64,000 nucleotides of DNA from Linum tenue. Taxonomy: Eukaryota; Streptophyta; Magnoliopsida; Malpighiales; Linaceae. A program made the position numbers and the translations under genes. The DNA is taken from contig CAMGYJ010000005.1 in NCBI GenBank assembly GCA_946122785.1, positions 69,204,200 through 69,268,199 on the forward strand. The letters run 5' to 3'. The notes under the pieces were generated by a model. It was not told where the DNA came from and ran no database searches. It saw nothing but the letters and a program-made list of their open reading frames with translations. Below, in pieces: positions 41,863 through 54,479 of the stretch (the stretch's first letter is position 1; every line of letters begins with the position of its first letter).

Positions 41863-44800
41863 TGTAAACACCACATTTTGTCCGGAGCAACAATCCTACT
41901 CAAAAATCAAAAGAATATCCAACTTAAAAAGGAAACTCAAGTGAAAGTTTGGACGAGGTTGGTTAAGATAGCGGGACAAATCAATAAGTACCAACGATTT
42001 CCAAGACCACTTTTTATTTAGTTCGAATACTTGTACTGGGTAGGATTAACAGTAGCTAATGGCTACCAAATTCGCTTTATTTAGTATGCCGTCACAACCT
42101 ATACTAATATTATTGTATTCAGTTAACGATTGGTGGCATAGGTTTGAAATTGGTCGAATGGGGGTAAGAAGACAATGGTAATCTTACTTATATTGGTCAA
42201 AATTCATAGTTAGGAATTATTTACTTAGAAGTTGGGATATGCGTTACGATCGGAGAAACGCAAGCAAATTGGTTTCGAAAGAATCATTGGAATGTTTGGG
42301 GCCATACATTTCAATAATTATGTCAACATTCTAATGATAAGTCACAAAAAACAATTAAGTAATTACAAATTACAAATGTACACTAAATAATTATTGCATT
42401 TAAATTATGAAAAAATAAAAAATTAAGTATAAAAAAAAAGACTTCTTCCATCTTTCGGCACCAATCAGAATTGGAGGCCTAGCCTTTGAGGCTTTTTGGG
42501 CATCCATAAATCATCATTTTGGGCCAAAAACATACCTAGGACCTGGAAAAAAAAGAAGAAATAATTAGAAATTGGCCCAAACCAGCAGCCCACATTTGAA
42601 CCCAATTCAGGCCATGATTTTTGGCCCAATCCGATCAGGTCAACATGATCAATTCTGTTCAATCCGGTCAACCCGGTCAACTCTGGTCAACCAAACCCAC
42701 TGTCTATATTACATCCCAAGAGCCAGTAGATCCATGTCACATCTCAAGAGTCAGCAAATTTTTACTGCCATTCTCTCAAAAACAACAAAGCGGCCACCTC
42801 CTCCAAAGACCAACACAATTTTGACATCACAGGGGATGGATCAGTCCACCACTTCAAGAGAAAATATAAAGTGGCCAGCACAAAAGGAAGCTACAGTAAA
42901 AAGGTGGTATATAAGAGGTTTCTTACCTCAAAGATAAGTAGGGGCAGAGGGCAAGGAAAAACAAAAACACTAAAGAGACAAAAACATTAAACACCAAAGG
43001 GGCAGAACAGGAGCATCAAGAAGCACGAAAGCGACAGACAATAAAAAGCCATCGCCATCACCATCAACATCAAACAACAAAGCCAGGTTGGTGATACCAC
43101 CTTCCACTATTCATGTATATGCATATCTCATCCATACATCAGCATTTGAGCAAAAAACCATTTTAATGGGAAGTGTATGAGTAAACTTTTTATTCCATAA
43201 TCCCTATTTGAGATGTTCATTACTTGTATAGATATTCAGCCTAATTTGTGTAGGCCTTGTTATTTATCACTTATCATTACTCAAATATGCTTATATTTCA
43301 CCTGATATAGGGAATCTAAGAAATAATGAATGTTTTGTTTTAGTCTTTCCTTTCCAGAAAGTATGCTAGCCAACTTTAGTACTATAATTAGTTAGGCTGG
43401 TTTTTATTTATATATACATACAACCATCTAAACAACCTAAAACATAGTAGAAGATAACCCAGCAAACCATTCAAATCATAGAATTCAAACCAGACCCTTG
43501 GGAGAGTATTTTAAAATACTTTTTTTTATGTTTAAGGGCACCCTTTTTTTTACCCAATTACCAAATTTTTGTAATGACAAAGTTCTCATTTTTGTTATTA
43601 TTTTGTATGCGTAACACAATAAAATTCCTAATGTAATTGAGAATTTCAGATTTTACCAATTCGTATGAATTTTTTTTTTTCCAATCAATCATTTAACCAA
43701 ATCCCAACTCTAGAAAGATTCCCACCCAATTGATGGTCATAAGTAGTAGCTGTGATTTCAAATTACCCTATGATCATTATAGACCTTCAAAATTTAATAA
43801 AGAAAGTTTTCATCTTCAACATATCCAAAACCGAACATTAAGGCTAAACAAGCCTAGCAAGGGGTTCGAACAAAAATCTATTTTCTTGACACCAAGGAGA
43901 TTTATAAACAAAATCATAGCCATAATAACCAAACCATCTAGTTTGAGTTTAGAAAAGGTATCAACTAGTTTCTTCAAACTGTATAGATCTCCAAAATCAA
44001 GGAGACCAAGAGTTAGAATCCCAAAACAGTGATAATAAACCGAAAACTCAGAATAGCAAAAAAATTAAAACAAAAGAACTTACCTAAACCAACTCCTCGC
44101 CGTCGGTTGTGGTGCAGACCGCGCCGCTGTCTCTCCCTTCCTTCTCTTGGCAGAGACCCAAAAACAAAAAAAAAAAACAATAACTGAAATAGGGTTAAAA
44201 TCCTGATTGAATGCAAAATCAAACAAAAAACGAACATGCATGTGAAAGAGAGGTTTCCAGGGGGTAATATCTCTCTGTTGTCGCCTCTGTTCCAAACATA
44301 AGGAGTAGATCGAGGTCGGGGCTGAATAGATCGAGTGTCCCCCTCATTTGGGCCGATTTCCGTAAAAATAAACAATGAAAAGGATTAGAATCTCGAAGTC
44401 CCTAAAATCAGACCTAATAATAGTAGAGAATCGTGCATGCAAAACAAAAACACAAACTAACCTTTGATTTTAACCGTTGCCGTCGCCGACGGTGTATGCC
44501 TCAAGTCTGCGACACCCTTCCTCGTCTTCCCTTTCGTTTTCAGAAATAATGAGAAGGAAGATGTAGGAAGGAGCAGAGGGGAAGGTTTACACCGTCTTCC
44601 CTCTCGATTTAGAGAGACGACAAGGGGAGGCGAGGGTTCTAGGTGGCTAGGGTTTCTTGGGTTCTTCTGGAAGAGAAGAAGGGAACGAGAAAGAGTAGAG
44701 GAAGAAGCGAGAAGTGAGAAGTGAGAGAGTAGGAGATGGCGACATTGTTTGACGATTAGGCGGCTAGGGTTTAAGTTTTTGTGGAAGAGAAGAGGAGAGA

Positions 44801-45849
44801 CGAGAAGAAGAATCGAGAGAGGGAGGCGGCTGTTTGCTTTAGGTTAGGATAGGGTTTTTTTTTTGTGTCTCAAGAGATGATTTTATACTTACCTGCGAAT
44901 GACAGTTTTACCCCTAGGGTTTCATTGTAATTACGCGGCCTTGCCACCTTATTTTTGGGAAGTTACGAAACTACCCTTCCCCTTTCTCTTAAAGGAAATG
45001 ACAATAAAAAATGGTGATGATTGAGTTTTGAACCCTCATTCTCAAGAACAAGTGTGCTATGTGACCAACAACTTAACCAGTTGGGCTGCTAGGTCACCAT
45101 GCATAAATATAATCATCTCGTTTAATTTTATTTGTTTAAAGTCCTTAATATGAAATGTTGAATGCGGATTAAATTAGTTTTGCTTCTTTTCTAATACATC
45201 AAATTTTTTCTTAATAATTAAAATTCTTGCATTCATTATAGTAACATCATAATAATCTAATTGAAATTTTATTAACAAAATTATAATGCGAGAATAACGT
45301 TCAGTGGAACGTGATAAAAGTTATGATTAAAACTATCAAAGTTAACAAAATCCTTAATATGAGAACCACTGTAAGTATAACGTGACAAAAGTCATACAAT
45401 TAAATTATCAAAGTTATAACGAATTACGTGGACTTTGATCCCGTACAACGGGTACGTAGGCAGCCGATAAGGTTCGAGTCCAATTAATCAACTAACTTTA
45501 TCTTTAAATTTTACATCATTGGGCATATAATTAAATCTTAAACTAATACGATAAAATTATTTAATGGTCCATTGGGACCCTAAAATTACAAAATTATTAA
45601 TAAAAATACACCCAACACATTTAAACTTATCGACTTAAGTAGTACCAATTTTTTGCGTTGTGGGGTGTGATTTCACTTCCCCACACGGAACCGTACTCCC
45701 GAACCCGAATCTCTTAACTGCAGACCAAGTCTCAATTCTGACCCAAAGGTTAGAGCTTGCCGAAGAGTGTTCGATCCACTCCAAGTAAGATCGATGGTGA
45801 CGCCAAAAAGCGAACTCGACCGCCGACCCCCGGAGGGACGGTTGCGACA
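41863..45849 (+). repeat. Giant Tat/Ogre-type 5' LTR, plus orientation
   Basis: Starts TGTAAACACCACATTTTG inside the gag-like ORF and ends GGTTGCGACA before the PBS, 3,987 bp. It is an inverted partner of 34,569-39,684. It contains the antisense gene-like module (44,450-44,990) and the tRNA-like unit (about 45,010-45,103). The last 370 bp (45,480-45,849) are absent from the left copy. No ORF of its own looks genic. Confidence 0.85.
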
Positions 45850-45851
45850 GA

Positions 45852-45869
45852 TGTCGACTCCGCTGGGGA
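45852..45869 (+). other. Tat/Ogre primer-binding site
   Basis: TGTCGACTCCGCTGGGGA is one base from TGGCGACTCCGCTGGGGA, the tRNA-Arg-type primer site of Ogre/Tat elements. Confidence 0.88.
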
Positions 45870-46507
45870 CATTCGAGAGTTGAGCTACATTTACTAAGTT
45901 CGATAAGTTTTCTTACTTTCTTCTATATATTGGGTGTTTACTACTTATTTGTGCAATTATATTTTCACAATTTAAATTATGCATCATGCACAAAAAGCTC
46001 TATGCCCGAGCTATCCCTTTAGAAAATTGAAAGGAGTACCGTGACATCCACAGTAGTGGTAGTCACGTCAAACTTTCAACCAAGTTGAACTCGGATCCTA
46101 GGTTGATCTCGAGGTATCCAGCCAGTTCAAAAGGGCTATGGCAGGATACAACTTGGGAGCCAAATCACTAGGAATTCCTATGCCAACATATAGTAAGCAG
46201 AGAGGCCTCCCTAAACCGTCCAAAGCAATCCCAAAACCACCCTAAAACCATGTCGTTACGCCGCTTGAAAGCCCTAGGTCTACCTAAATAGGGTAATGAT
46301 GTAATGATATGTGTTTGCTTATCTAAATGTATGTTTGCTCACGATGTAATGACATGCGTTTTATCTTTTACTCATAAAATTATGTTATTGTATGAATGAA
46401 AAACGTTTTCAAAATTAATAACATCATCTCTCATAAAGATTTTCATTCACTCATACACAACTTATCATAAGAAGATTAAAAACGCATACATGAGATGAAA
46501 ATTAAAT
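45870..46507 (+). other. Tat-type leader
   Basis: Long untranslated leader between PBS and gag. Repeated GATGTAATGACATG-like words occur at 46,295-46,350. No gene. Confidence 0.5.
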
Positions 46508-47499
46508 TTGCATTCATACATCATTAACATTTTGCATAAGCATCACGCATACACATTCATCATAAAAATCGGAAATAATTTTTCAAAATTGAGACGGTTT
46601 AGGGTTCCAAAAATTGATCATCCACGAGGAAAGAGTCAAATCGTTAAGTGTTCGACTAGATCTAAGGCCAAACTCATCTTGGAGACAATTCTGAAGTATT
46701 TAGCTAAAATCAAGGAAAAAATCATTGGTCTTGAAGAGATGAAAGAGGAAGTGAGCGTGATTATGAGGATTCTGTCAAACAATGAGAAGAAAGCAGGAGT
46801 AAAAGATGATGACGCGCTATTCGATGACAAAATTTTATATCAACCACCCAGGAATGCAACATCAAGTGATCAGACTGACCTATTACTCTCAAAGAACGTA
46901 CATGCTACAAAAAAATCAAAATACGACAATCCTCGATGATCAGAAAGGCTTGAAGAGCATGTGATCGACATCAGACAAGGAAAGTCAGAAAATCATGAAG
47001 TGGTTGAGACGGCAATCCAAAGCAAAAGAAATAAATGTGAATTGTGATCGACTCAAGGTAAAGCAATAGGTAAACCTTCGAAGCACCACTTTCAAAAAAA
47101 TCGAGCTTGTGCATCTTTTACAACTACCACATCGATGAAACATCAAAGCAAAATCAACCCACAACTAGAAATCAAAATTCCGCTACCCACGCCCCCACAA
47201 ACCAATGACCAACATCAAAATAGTTTCAAAAGATACGAAAAACAAGTTCATATCGATTCTATCACCATCACATATACCGAGCTATTTTCCAAGTTGCTCC
47301 AAAATCACTTAATTGCCCATATACAGTGTCTTCCAATGCAACCTCCTTATCCAAATTGGTACAAGTCATATCAACACTGTGCTTACCACTCGGGAGTCAC
47401 GGGACACTCAACTGAAGATTGTCGAATGTCCAAGATCAAAGTCCAACAAATGGTGAATGTCGGTTGGTTGAAGTTCGAAGAAGAGCCGAACCCTCCAAA
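46508..47499 (+). pseudogene. Tat/Ogre-type gag, truncated
   Basis: 46,508-46,939 has HPRGKSQIVKCSTRSKAKL and a helical segment (LKYLAKIKEKIIGLEEMKEE). After stops and a frame change, 47,135-47,499 has ITYTELFSKLLQNHL, PPYPNWYKSYQHCAYHSGVT and GHSTEDCRMSKIKVQQMVNV, then GWLKFEEEPNP. The CAYH...GHSTEDC knuckle and GWL.F are diagnostic of the Tat-lineage gag end before protease. The rest is cut off by LTR DNA of element F at 47,500. Confidence 0.85.
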
Positions 47500-47740
47500 C
47501 ACGCATCTAGTTGTGTCAAACATCGACTATATCGATTGGCCTCTTCCACGGGTTCGAGATTGTTTGGAAGGTTTCATATACCTTCTGGCCCTTCTCACGA
47601 GTTCGGATATGTTTGATCGATTCCGCAAGTATCTTTATTTTCGTGCTATTCAAGAAAGGAGAAAAACCCTAAAAAGTTTCACGTGTGCAACTCTGGTTTT
47701 TGGTCTGATTTGGGAGGATTCTCGAATTATGATCATATCA
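47500..47740 (+). repeat. Element F LTR, 3' end, plus orientation
   Basis: Matches 62,424-62,661 and ends GATCATATCA. TGGTATCA at 47,743-47,750 looks like the start of an initiator-tRNA PBS, then the sequence turns into inverted LTR. Confidence 0.8.
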
Positions 47741-47894
47741 AATGGTATCACGAAAATAAAGATACTTGCGGAATCGATCAAACATATCCGAACTCGTGAG
47801 AAGGGCCAGAAGGTATATGAAACCTTCCAAACAATCTCGAACCCGTGGAAGAGGCCAACCGATATAGTCGATGTTTGACACAACTAGATGCGTT
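47500..47894. repeat. Near-perfect inverted repeat, 146-bp arms
   Basis: Arms 47,500-47,645 and 47,749-47,894 are reverse complements with one visible mismatch (ATCGATTGG versus ATCGGTTGG), separated by about 103 bp that hold the LTR end and PBS start. The ORF 47,135-47,878 runs through it only by chance. Confidence 0.88.
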
Positions 47895-48517
47895 TTCTAG
47901 TTGATAAGAGATCACTCAAACCTCCCGAATTCTTAAAGGAGCGAATAAGCAAAACGTTCACTTGAACTTGTAAACACTTGTATTTGATTGCTGAAACTTG
48001 AATGAAATATACATTGGTTGGACTCCTATTTATAGACCCACGAATCTAATCACAAAACATATAAGGAAATCCAAATCCTACTTGAAAAAGGAAAATGAAA
48101 CCTTAACAAACAAGTAAACAAAGTCCTACAAAGAAAATTAAACAAATTTGGCTTTTTCAACTCTTAATTCTAGCCTTAAAATCCTCCCTCACATGGCTTG
48201 TGTTCACACCTAATATTCCTTTCCCACTTGTATTCCTTTCACACCATGGGAGAATTCCTTCCTTTGGGCTGAATCTTCACTCCTTTCTCCAAGCCCATCT
48301 TCTCGTGATTTGGATCCACGAATTGAAGCATGTGATGGGCTTTCCTCGATGCAATTCCTTATCCATCAAGAATGATCCCATTTGATCCTTGTATCATTGT
48401 ATTCGGACCTTCATTTTGGACCACGAGAGCTATATATGTTGGCACTCAATTTCACATGAGCAAACTCGTAGGTCTTGCTTATAGAGCCCTTTTCTTCCAC
48501 CTATAAAGCTCCCAAGA
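47749..48517 (-). repeat. Element F LTR, internal part, inverted
   Basis: Inverse of 61,795-62,566; lacks about 95 bp at each LTR end. Gag of element F begins right after it on the plus strand, so the normal LTR-PBS-gag order is scrambled. Confidence 0.8.
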
Positions 48518-50059
48518 TCTCTTTTGAACGTCAAGAAAGCAAATCTTGGACGACAAGAAGGCGATCTTGGAGAGAGCATTCGTGGAAGTCTTCTTGAACA
48601 AGAGATCATGGAGGATCAGATTCAAAACTTGGCGACAATGATGGAACAACTGTCTACACAGTTGGCAACCGTGCTTCAACGCCAAATAGTAGCCGATGAG
48701 AAGATCACAGCAATAGAGAGGCGTGGACAAGAGCAGCCTCCGCCTCGAGATCAAGAGCATCCCCAACCCATTGACAATGCCAACCCTAGAGACCGACGAG
48801 AAGAAATATCTATTGACAATGCCAACCCTAGAGATCGACAAGAAGAAAGAAGGGTAGGACGACCTGCTCAACGTCCAATGTACGAGCATATCCATCGGCA
48901 TAGGACATTGGGAGGGTTTCGTGGCGCAAGAAGAGATTTTCCCTTCTATGACGAGGAAGGGTATGAAGAATACGAGTATGATGGAGGTGCTTACTGAGAT
49001 GATGATGATGATCTACGAGGCTTGAAGATAACCATAACATCATTCAAAGGGACAATTAACCCGGATGCTTACTTAGATTGGGAGCGCAAGATTGAGCTAA
49101 TTTTTTATAGCAATCATTACTTGGAAAAGATGAAGGTAACTATGGCTTCTCTCAAATTTACAGATTATGCATTGGTTTGGTGGGATCAATTGTACACGAA
49201 AAGGAGGAGAGATAGGCGAAGGCCTATTGAGACATGGGATGACATGAGGGGCTTCATGAGGGATCGTTTTCTTCCAAGATATTATCAAAGGTAGATGCAC
49301 CAAACTCTCCAACTTCTTCGACAAGGTACCAGGAGTGTGGAGGATTATCACAAAGAGATGGAGTTGCTAATGATGAGAGCTGATGTTCATGAAGATGAGT
49401 AAGAAACTATAGATAGATTTCTCAACGGTCTTAATCGTGAAATAAGGCATGTGGTGGAGATTTAGCCTTTTATTGATTTGAATGAATTGGTACAAATGGC
49501 AATCCAAGTAGAGAAGCAACAAAAGAGAGGTTATGCACGACGGATTGCTTCTTAAACCAATTCAATTTTATCAAAGGCAACAAAGGCTTCGTATCCACGA
49601 CATGAAGATACTAAACACATCCTCAAATCAAATCCATTGCCTATATATTCAAGGGTAATGTGCAATGACAAGACTCGATCTAACTTTTGTTTTAGTGATT
49701 TTATGTGCTACAAGTGTCAAGAAAAAGGTCACATGTCGAGTCAATGTCCCAAGAAAAGACGTATGGTGCCCTTGGAGAGAGAAAATGTCCAGAATGCACA
49801 AAGTGACAATGAGAAGAAGCTTGTTCAAAGGGAGCTAATGGAAGCAGACAAAATGATTAAGAAAGAGCAAGAGGCTACCTGTGTAAGATCCGTTGATATT
49901 GATTTAAGTCATGATTCTTCAAGCTCAATACGCGGTAAGGAAGTTGTAGTAGAAGCTAAAGTTAATGATGAGAAGGAAGATGCTACCACAAATCTGAGTA
50001 CTTCCCAAGTAGAAGAGGAAGTCAAAGAAAAAGCGAAAGAAGAATTTCTTGTTGATGGA
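48518..50059 (+). pseudogene. Element F gag, interrupted by element D
   Basis: MEDQIQNLATMMEQLSTQLA at 48,608 starts a coiled-coil N-terminus with a 12-residue repeat IDNANPRDRREE / IDNANPRDRQEE and an acidic end (EEGYEEYEYDGG). A Retrotrans_gag domain follows (49,022-49,294: INPDAYLDWERKIELIF, ALVWWDQLY, ETWDDMRGFMRDRFLPRYYQ), then RFLNGLNREIRHVVE and a CCHC knuckle CYKCQEKGHMSSQC at 49,708-49,749. A Lys/Glu-rich tail is cut at 50,059. Stops at 48,995, 49,292, 49,400, 49,464 and 49,553 inactivate it. Confidence 0.85.
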
Positions 50060-51399
50060 TGACTCGCCTTTACCGTCACACTAGAAAATGGCCAAGTGCA
50101 ACCACCTACTAATGTGTAGTATAGCGGGTTTGGGTTTTAATGTCAACCCGGGTCCTAAGTGTGAGGACTACTCCGCGAATTCTTATTATTTAGCAGTGAA
50201 AATGTAGTGAAGGTCCAAGTTATAAAACAAGCAAAGCAGTAAAGTGTTGTTTTCAAGTTGAGAGAGGTCACCCGGATATGGTTCCCCCCCTAGACTGCAG
50301 TTAACCCAGATTGTAATGTACCAAGTTCGAATTCAAAGATAGTTATACTGCGGAAGGTTCTTAAACAGTCTGCAGTCTCGACTAAAGGTCTCTATACCCT
50401 CTCAATCTGAGTCCCCAACGGGCGACTAACCTCCATTGGAGTAAACAGATTGAGGCCCTAACGAACCAAACCTCCTCTACCGAAGTAAATCCGGCACATA
50501 AGAGTGAATTGACTCCTCGACTAAAGTCGTTAATTCACTACCTTGAATCAAGGGTGCTCTATCAACCTAGGCAGATATTCTCTTTCTAGGTCAAAGCAGA
50601 AATAACTGGAATTTGATCAGGATTCATGTCATTCAACAAATCAGACCTCAATTGAATATAATCAAATCAATGGATTCATACTTGTGTTCATACAATCAAA
50701 CCTAACATACAAATCCAGGGTTCTTCATACCCAGGTGAATGTGGAAGTTACTCCATGGAGAGATAAGCAAACTCTAGCTCAGAAACAGAAAACATGCTGT
50801 GAAGAATGAGGTTCTGGTTCTGGTCGTCAATCGACACTTCTCCAAGCGTTATCCGAGCTCCACTGATGATGAAGATCAATCTAAGGCGCTTGGGAACTCT
50901 GGTTCATCAGTTTCTCTCTCTAGGTATCACTTTCTTTCTCTAAAACTCAGAACTCTCTCAAAATTGGCCTTCTTTCCCTTAAAAGTCAGCTTCTCGCGAT
51001 CCCCGGCCATAATCCTCGGTCGGGTATTTCAGGTGCCCGGCCGGGGATTTCGAAACGCAGCGCAGCGGTGAAGGCTTTAATACCCGATCGGGTATTTTTG
51101 CTTCTGTCCGGGACCCCTTCTGCCTTCTAGGCGCCCAAAATCGATTTTCCTCGGCCTCCTCAGATTTTTACCCGGCCGGGTATTATTGCTCATGGCCGGG
51201 TATTTTTCTCCTCCAACACCCTTCTACTCAAACGTCCTCCTTTTGACCCAAAACTCGTTTCTTTGCCTCAACGTCAACGCCAAACCCTGAAATATGACAT
51301 AAACATACAACCTAGCGTGAAATCGGCTTAAAACACGAGAATCTCTTCTCGAACGGCTCAAGAATAGGGGTATAAACATGTGTAATTATTGGTCTATCA
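50060..51399 (-). repeat. Element D 3' LTR
   Basis: Minus-strand TGATAGACCAATAATTAC to GGTAAAGGCGAGTCA. The palindrome cluster 50,995-51,205 includes a perfect TACCCGGCCGGGTA at 51,169-51,182. Confidence 0.92.
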
Positions 51400-51418
51400 A
51401 ATTCCCACACACTTAACC
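51400..51418 (-). other. Element D polypurine tract
   Basis: Minus-strand AAGTGTGTGGGAATT abuts the LTR start; the hairpin 51,419-51,440 lies just upstream of it. Confidence 0.85.
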
Positions 51419-51440
51419 GTTTGCTTGTCCCCAAGCAAAC
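51419..51440 (-). other. Element D PPT-adjacent hairpin
   Basis: Stem GTTTGCTTG / CAAGCAAAC, loop GGGA, identical to 2,663-2,684. Confidence 0.75.
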
Positions 51441-52780
51441 CTAACTCAAACCAATGCAGCTCTCCATACCTCTATAGCAACAAACAACCTCGATCGTCAG
51501 TAGAGGATTTCCTAGATCATATAGCAGCTTACGAGGTCAACTGGTCTTCTAAGATGTCCACTATCTCTCTCAATACGAGTACTAGACTGAAGCCATGATC
51601 ATGAGAAGAAGTGTCAGTAAGACAGTCGGTTCATGGGTAAAGGGACTCACACCATTCACAACCAGATCGACTTTCACTTCCTTTCACCGTTGGAACCCCT
51701 TTGTTTTGTACTTTCATTTTACATTTCTTTTTTTTTTCACTTGGCGGGGGTTTCAACTACAGTCTTTTGCACGGTTGACCTTTATTAGTCGAGCAAGAGC
51801 AATTTCTGTACATCTGGCGCTCGCCTGAGTACTTCTTTTAACTCCTTTTCCTCAACTCGTGTGGAGGGTCAATGAAATTAAGGGGGGTCGGAAGCTCTAT
51901 CCGTGCCCTTAAAAACACATCCTCGAGTAGAAAAACCGTTCAACGGGTGAAAGTTTTACTTGTGCTAGATATAGCTTAGCTTCACCTTATAGGATTACCT
52001 CACTAAGGATCACTAAAATCTCGTCCAAAACCCGATTTTGTGCAATGAACGGTGCCACACACGTTGGGCTTACCCCATGTTTAAGATTTCAATGATTTCG
52101 ACATGGAGGACCAATTGCTTTTCATTTCCCAGATGAGCACCCTGTTCGATACACGAGTCCATAACACAATTCAAACGGAGTCACCATTACCACATGAATT
52201 CAACGGTCCTAGCTCCACTAATTCACAAAATCAACCAGCACATCAGAGAGTTAGATAGGAAAAATCTTATACTTCAACATCCTCCATAGTGCTACACTAC
52301 ATCCCTAGGTTGCACATTACTATAGAGACTGTCAATTCAAAGCATACTGAGCAGGCAATTTGCAAGGAACACGTACTTGGAGCCCTCAAATCGAAATTTG
52401 GACAATGGACTAGGCTCCAAGACCACAAACCGATCTAAGCAGTCAAAATAGAAACATCCCCCACACACTTAAGTTCGACATTGCTCTAAATGGAGAAGAG
52501 GGAAGGAGAAGGGGAACGATGTTACTGGTGTGCACGGACTGCATGAGACTGGAGAGGACCAGTCTGAGTGAAGAGGACTGGAAAGAGAACCAGTCGGGGC
52601 AAAGGCACAGTTAAGGAGAACACAAAAACTCAGCCACAATACATTAGGTCCAGTTGTCAGCCCAATAGTACATCATCCAAAAGAAAAGAAAAGAAAATAA
52701 ACCAAAACACAAGACACTTGGAGCAGGTGCTCTTGGTACTCCATCATCTGGCGGCTACGATCCCGCTCCCGCTCGATGCG
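51441..52780 (-). other. Element D 3' non-coding region
   Basis: Blocks at 51,650-52,400 match the 3' region of the first element inverted. A second PPT-like AAGTGTGTGGGGGAT (minus) is at 52,449-52,465. The short ORFs here are chance. Confidence 0.65.
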
Positions 52781-52784
52781 AGCA

Positions 52785-54053
52785 CTAGTGACTCCCAGAT
52801 GAACCTCCATCCGGTCGAAGCGCTCGTCCACAACCGTCATGCGTGACTGGTACTCGGCCTGGTGGGCCGAATACTGCTGGTAGAACTAGACCTGATCGTC
52901 CATGAGCTGCTGGTTCTGGAGCCTGAGCTGCTGAAACTGGAGCTCCATCTGCTGGAACTGCTCCGTGAAGAAGTCCATCGACGGGCCAGAAGCCATCAAC
53001 GGACCAGAAGGACCGGAGGAGGACTCGCTTCTCTCGAATCTCCATCGTGGCTGAAGGTCCCCTGGGGGGAGAGCGGGGGCTCCGGTTCATCAGCATCCAT
53101 GGCCCCGCCATCATAATCATCATCCTCGGCCTCCTCCTCGCAGATGTAGTCCTCGTCTTCCTCATCCTCATCAAGATCCGCATCCTCCTCGGGAGGCAGA
53201 GATAACCCATCCACCCAGGAGCGCGCTCCATCAGAGGCCAGGAGGAGTGCATTGTGAAGCACTTCCCGGCTGAGAGGGGTGGAGCCACCTCATGCCGTGG
53301 CATCTGTGAGTCCCTCCAGGTCGATCTCGAAGTGGCGCACCAGTCGGGTAATCAGGGGACCACAAAAGAGGTGGTTGGATTTTCCGTGGCATCGAGAGAA
53401 GGTGGTGGCCATGAAAGAACCCAAATGTAGCATATGATCCGGGTCCCCCATCGCATACATGGCGTAAAGCACCCGCTTCGGGATCTTGTGAGAACCATTG
53501 GCATTGGGGACGATGGAGTGGGTGATCAACAGGTTAAGGATGTGTCATTGCGGCTTAAGGGTGGAGACGTATGTCTGGCCGGCGTCGAAGTAGTCCGTCC
53601 CATAGGCGCGTCTAGCTATAGGGCGGTAAAACCCGTCCTGGTTCAAGTCTTGTGTATGTGGGATCTCGACCTCGTGTTGAGAGTATGGGTGGTACTGGAT
53701 CCCTAGTGCGAAGGCCAGACCATCAATGCTCATCTGCCGTTACCTGTCACCCAGCCTGAAGGTGATACCGGTGGGGGAGTCCCGGGCCGCTTTGGAGTGG
53801 TACCGGAAGGTGGTGTAGAATTACCACACCAGCTCTGTGTAGGTGGGCTCATCAATGCTCAGCAAAGTCCGCCAATCACGGTGGCTGATGGCGGTGGAGA
53901 TCTTGTTCAAGCAGTGTAGCTACTCGAAGACCCCCCACTCCAAATGGTGATGGTGCTGGTGCTGGAGCACTCCGCGTATGACCTTGCGGAACAGGTCGGC
54001 GTACTCCTGGTGCAGGCGCAGGTCCTACACGAATGGGTGATCGAGCGACATGA
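52785..54053 (-). pseudogene. Post-pol ORF resembling ATHILA ORF-1 family
   Basis: Minus strand: start near 54,053 (MSLDHPFV), then LLSIDEPTYTELVW, FRLGDR, MSIDGLAFALGIQYHPYSQ, YVSTLKPQ, VPNANGSHKIPKRVLYAMYA and GPLITRLVRHFEIDLEGL. It ends in an acidic tail (PEEDADLDEDEEDEDY). The order fits the Arabidopsis retrotransposon ORF-1 (ATHILA) family found 3' of integrase; its function is unknown. I see no signal peptide or transmembrane helix, so I do not call it envelope. Stops and frame changes near 53,820, 53,745 and 53,540 break it. Confidence 0.7.
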
Positions 54054-54479
54054 TCCTGCAAAATCGACAAACCAAAGGTGGAGCCAAGAAAATACTCGTT
54101 AGGACCAACAGTATGGGTTCATCACTTCCCCCACACTTAAGGACCACCTACGGTTAACAGTGTAAGCACAAACGGTTGAATCGCAAGCAACACAACCGCA
54201 ATCAAGGCAAGATTCAAGCACAACCGACCCATTCAGCAACCGGGCATCACAAAATAGCCAGTCATAACCACGGCATCCCTCACCCTAAGCTAATGCAAAC
54301 AAGCCATGCAAACCACAGTTCTTGGTCCTAAAATCTACAGCTCGATTTTCTAGAAAATAACAAATTGAGCAAATAACGTACCTGGAATCTCAAGTAGGAC
54401 CGTAGAGAAGACGCGAGAAAGTCACCGAAAAACTCGCCCAAAACTCGCCGGAAAACTCGCCGAAAAATGGTCAGAAAGT

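Noticed and set aside
34569..45849. A single foldback or long-TIR DNA transposon of 11 kb
   Set aside because: The inner edge of the left arm has a PPT next to TGTAGATACC and the outer edge of the right arm has a Tat-type PBS and gag, so the arms are LTRs of two retrotransposons in opposite orientation.
47135..47878. A 247-residue intact protein
   Set aside because: Only the first ~120 residues are Tat gag; the rest is a run through LTR DNA and its inverted repeat.
52785..54053. Retroviral-type envelope gene in element D
   Set aside because: No signal peptide, transmembrane helix or cleavage site seen; the sequence fits the ATHILA ORF-1 family instead.
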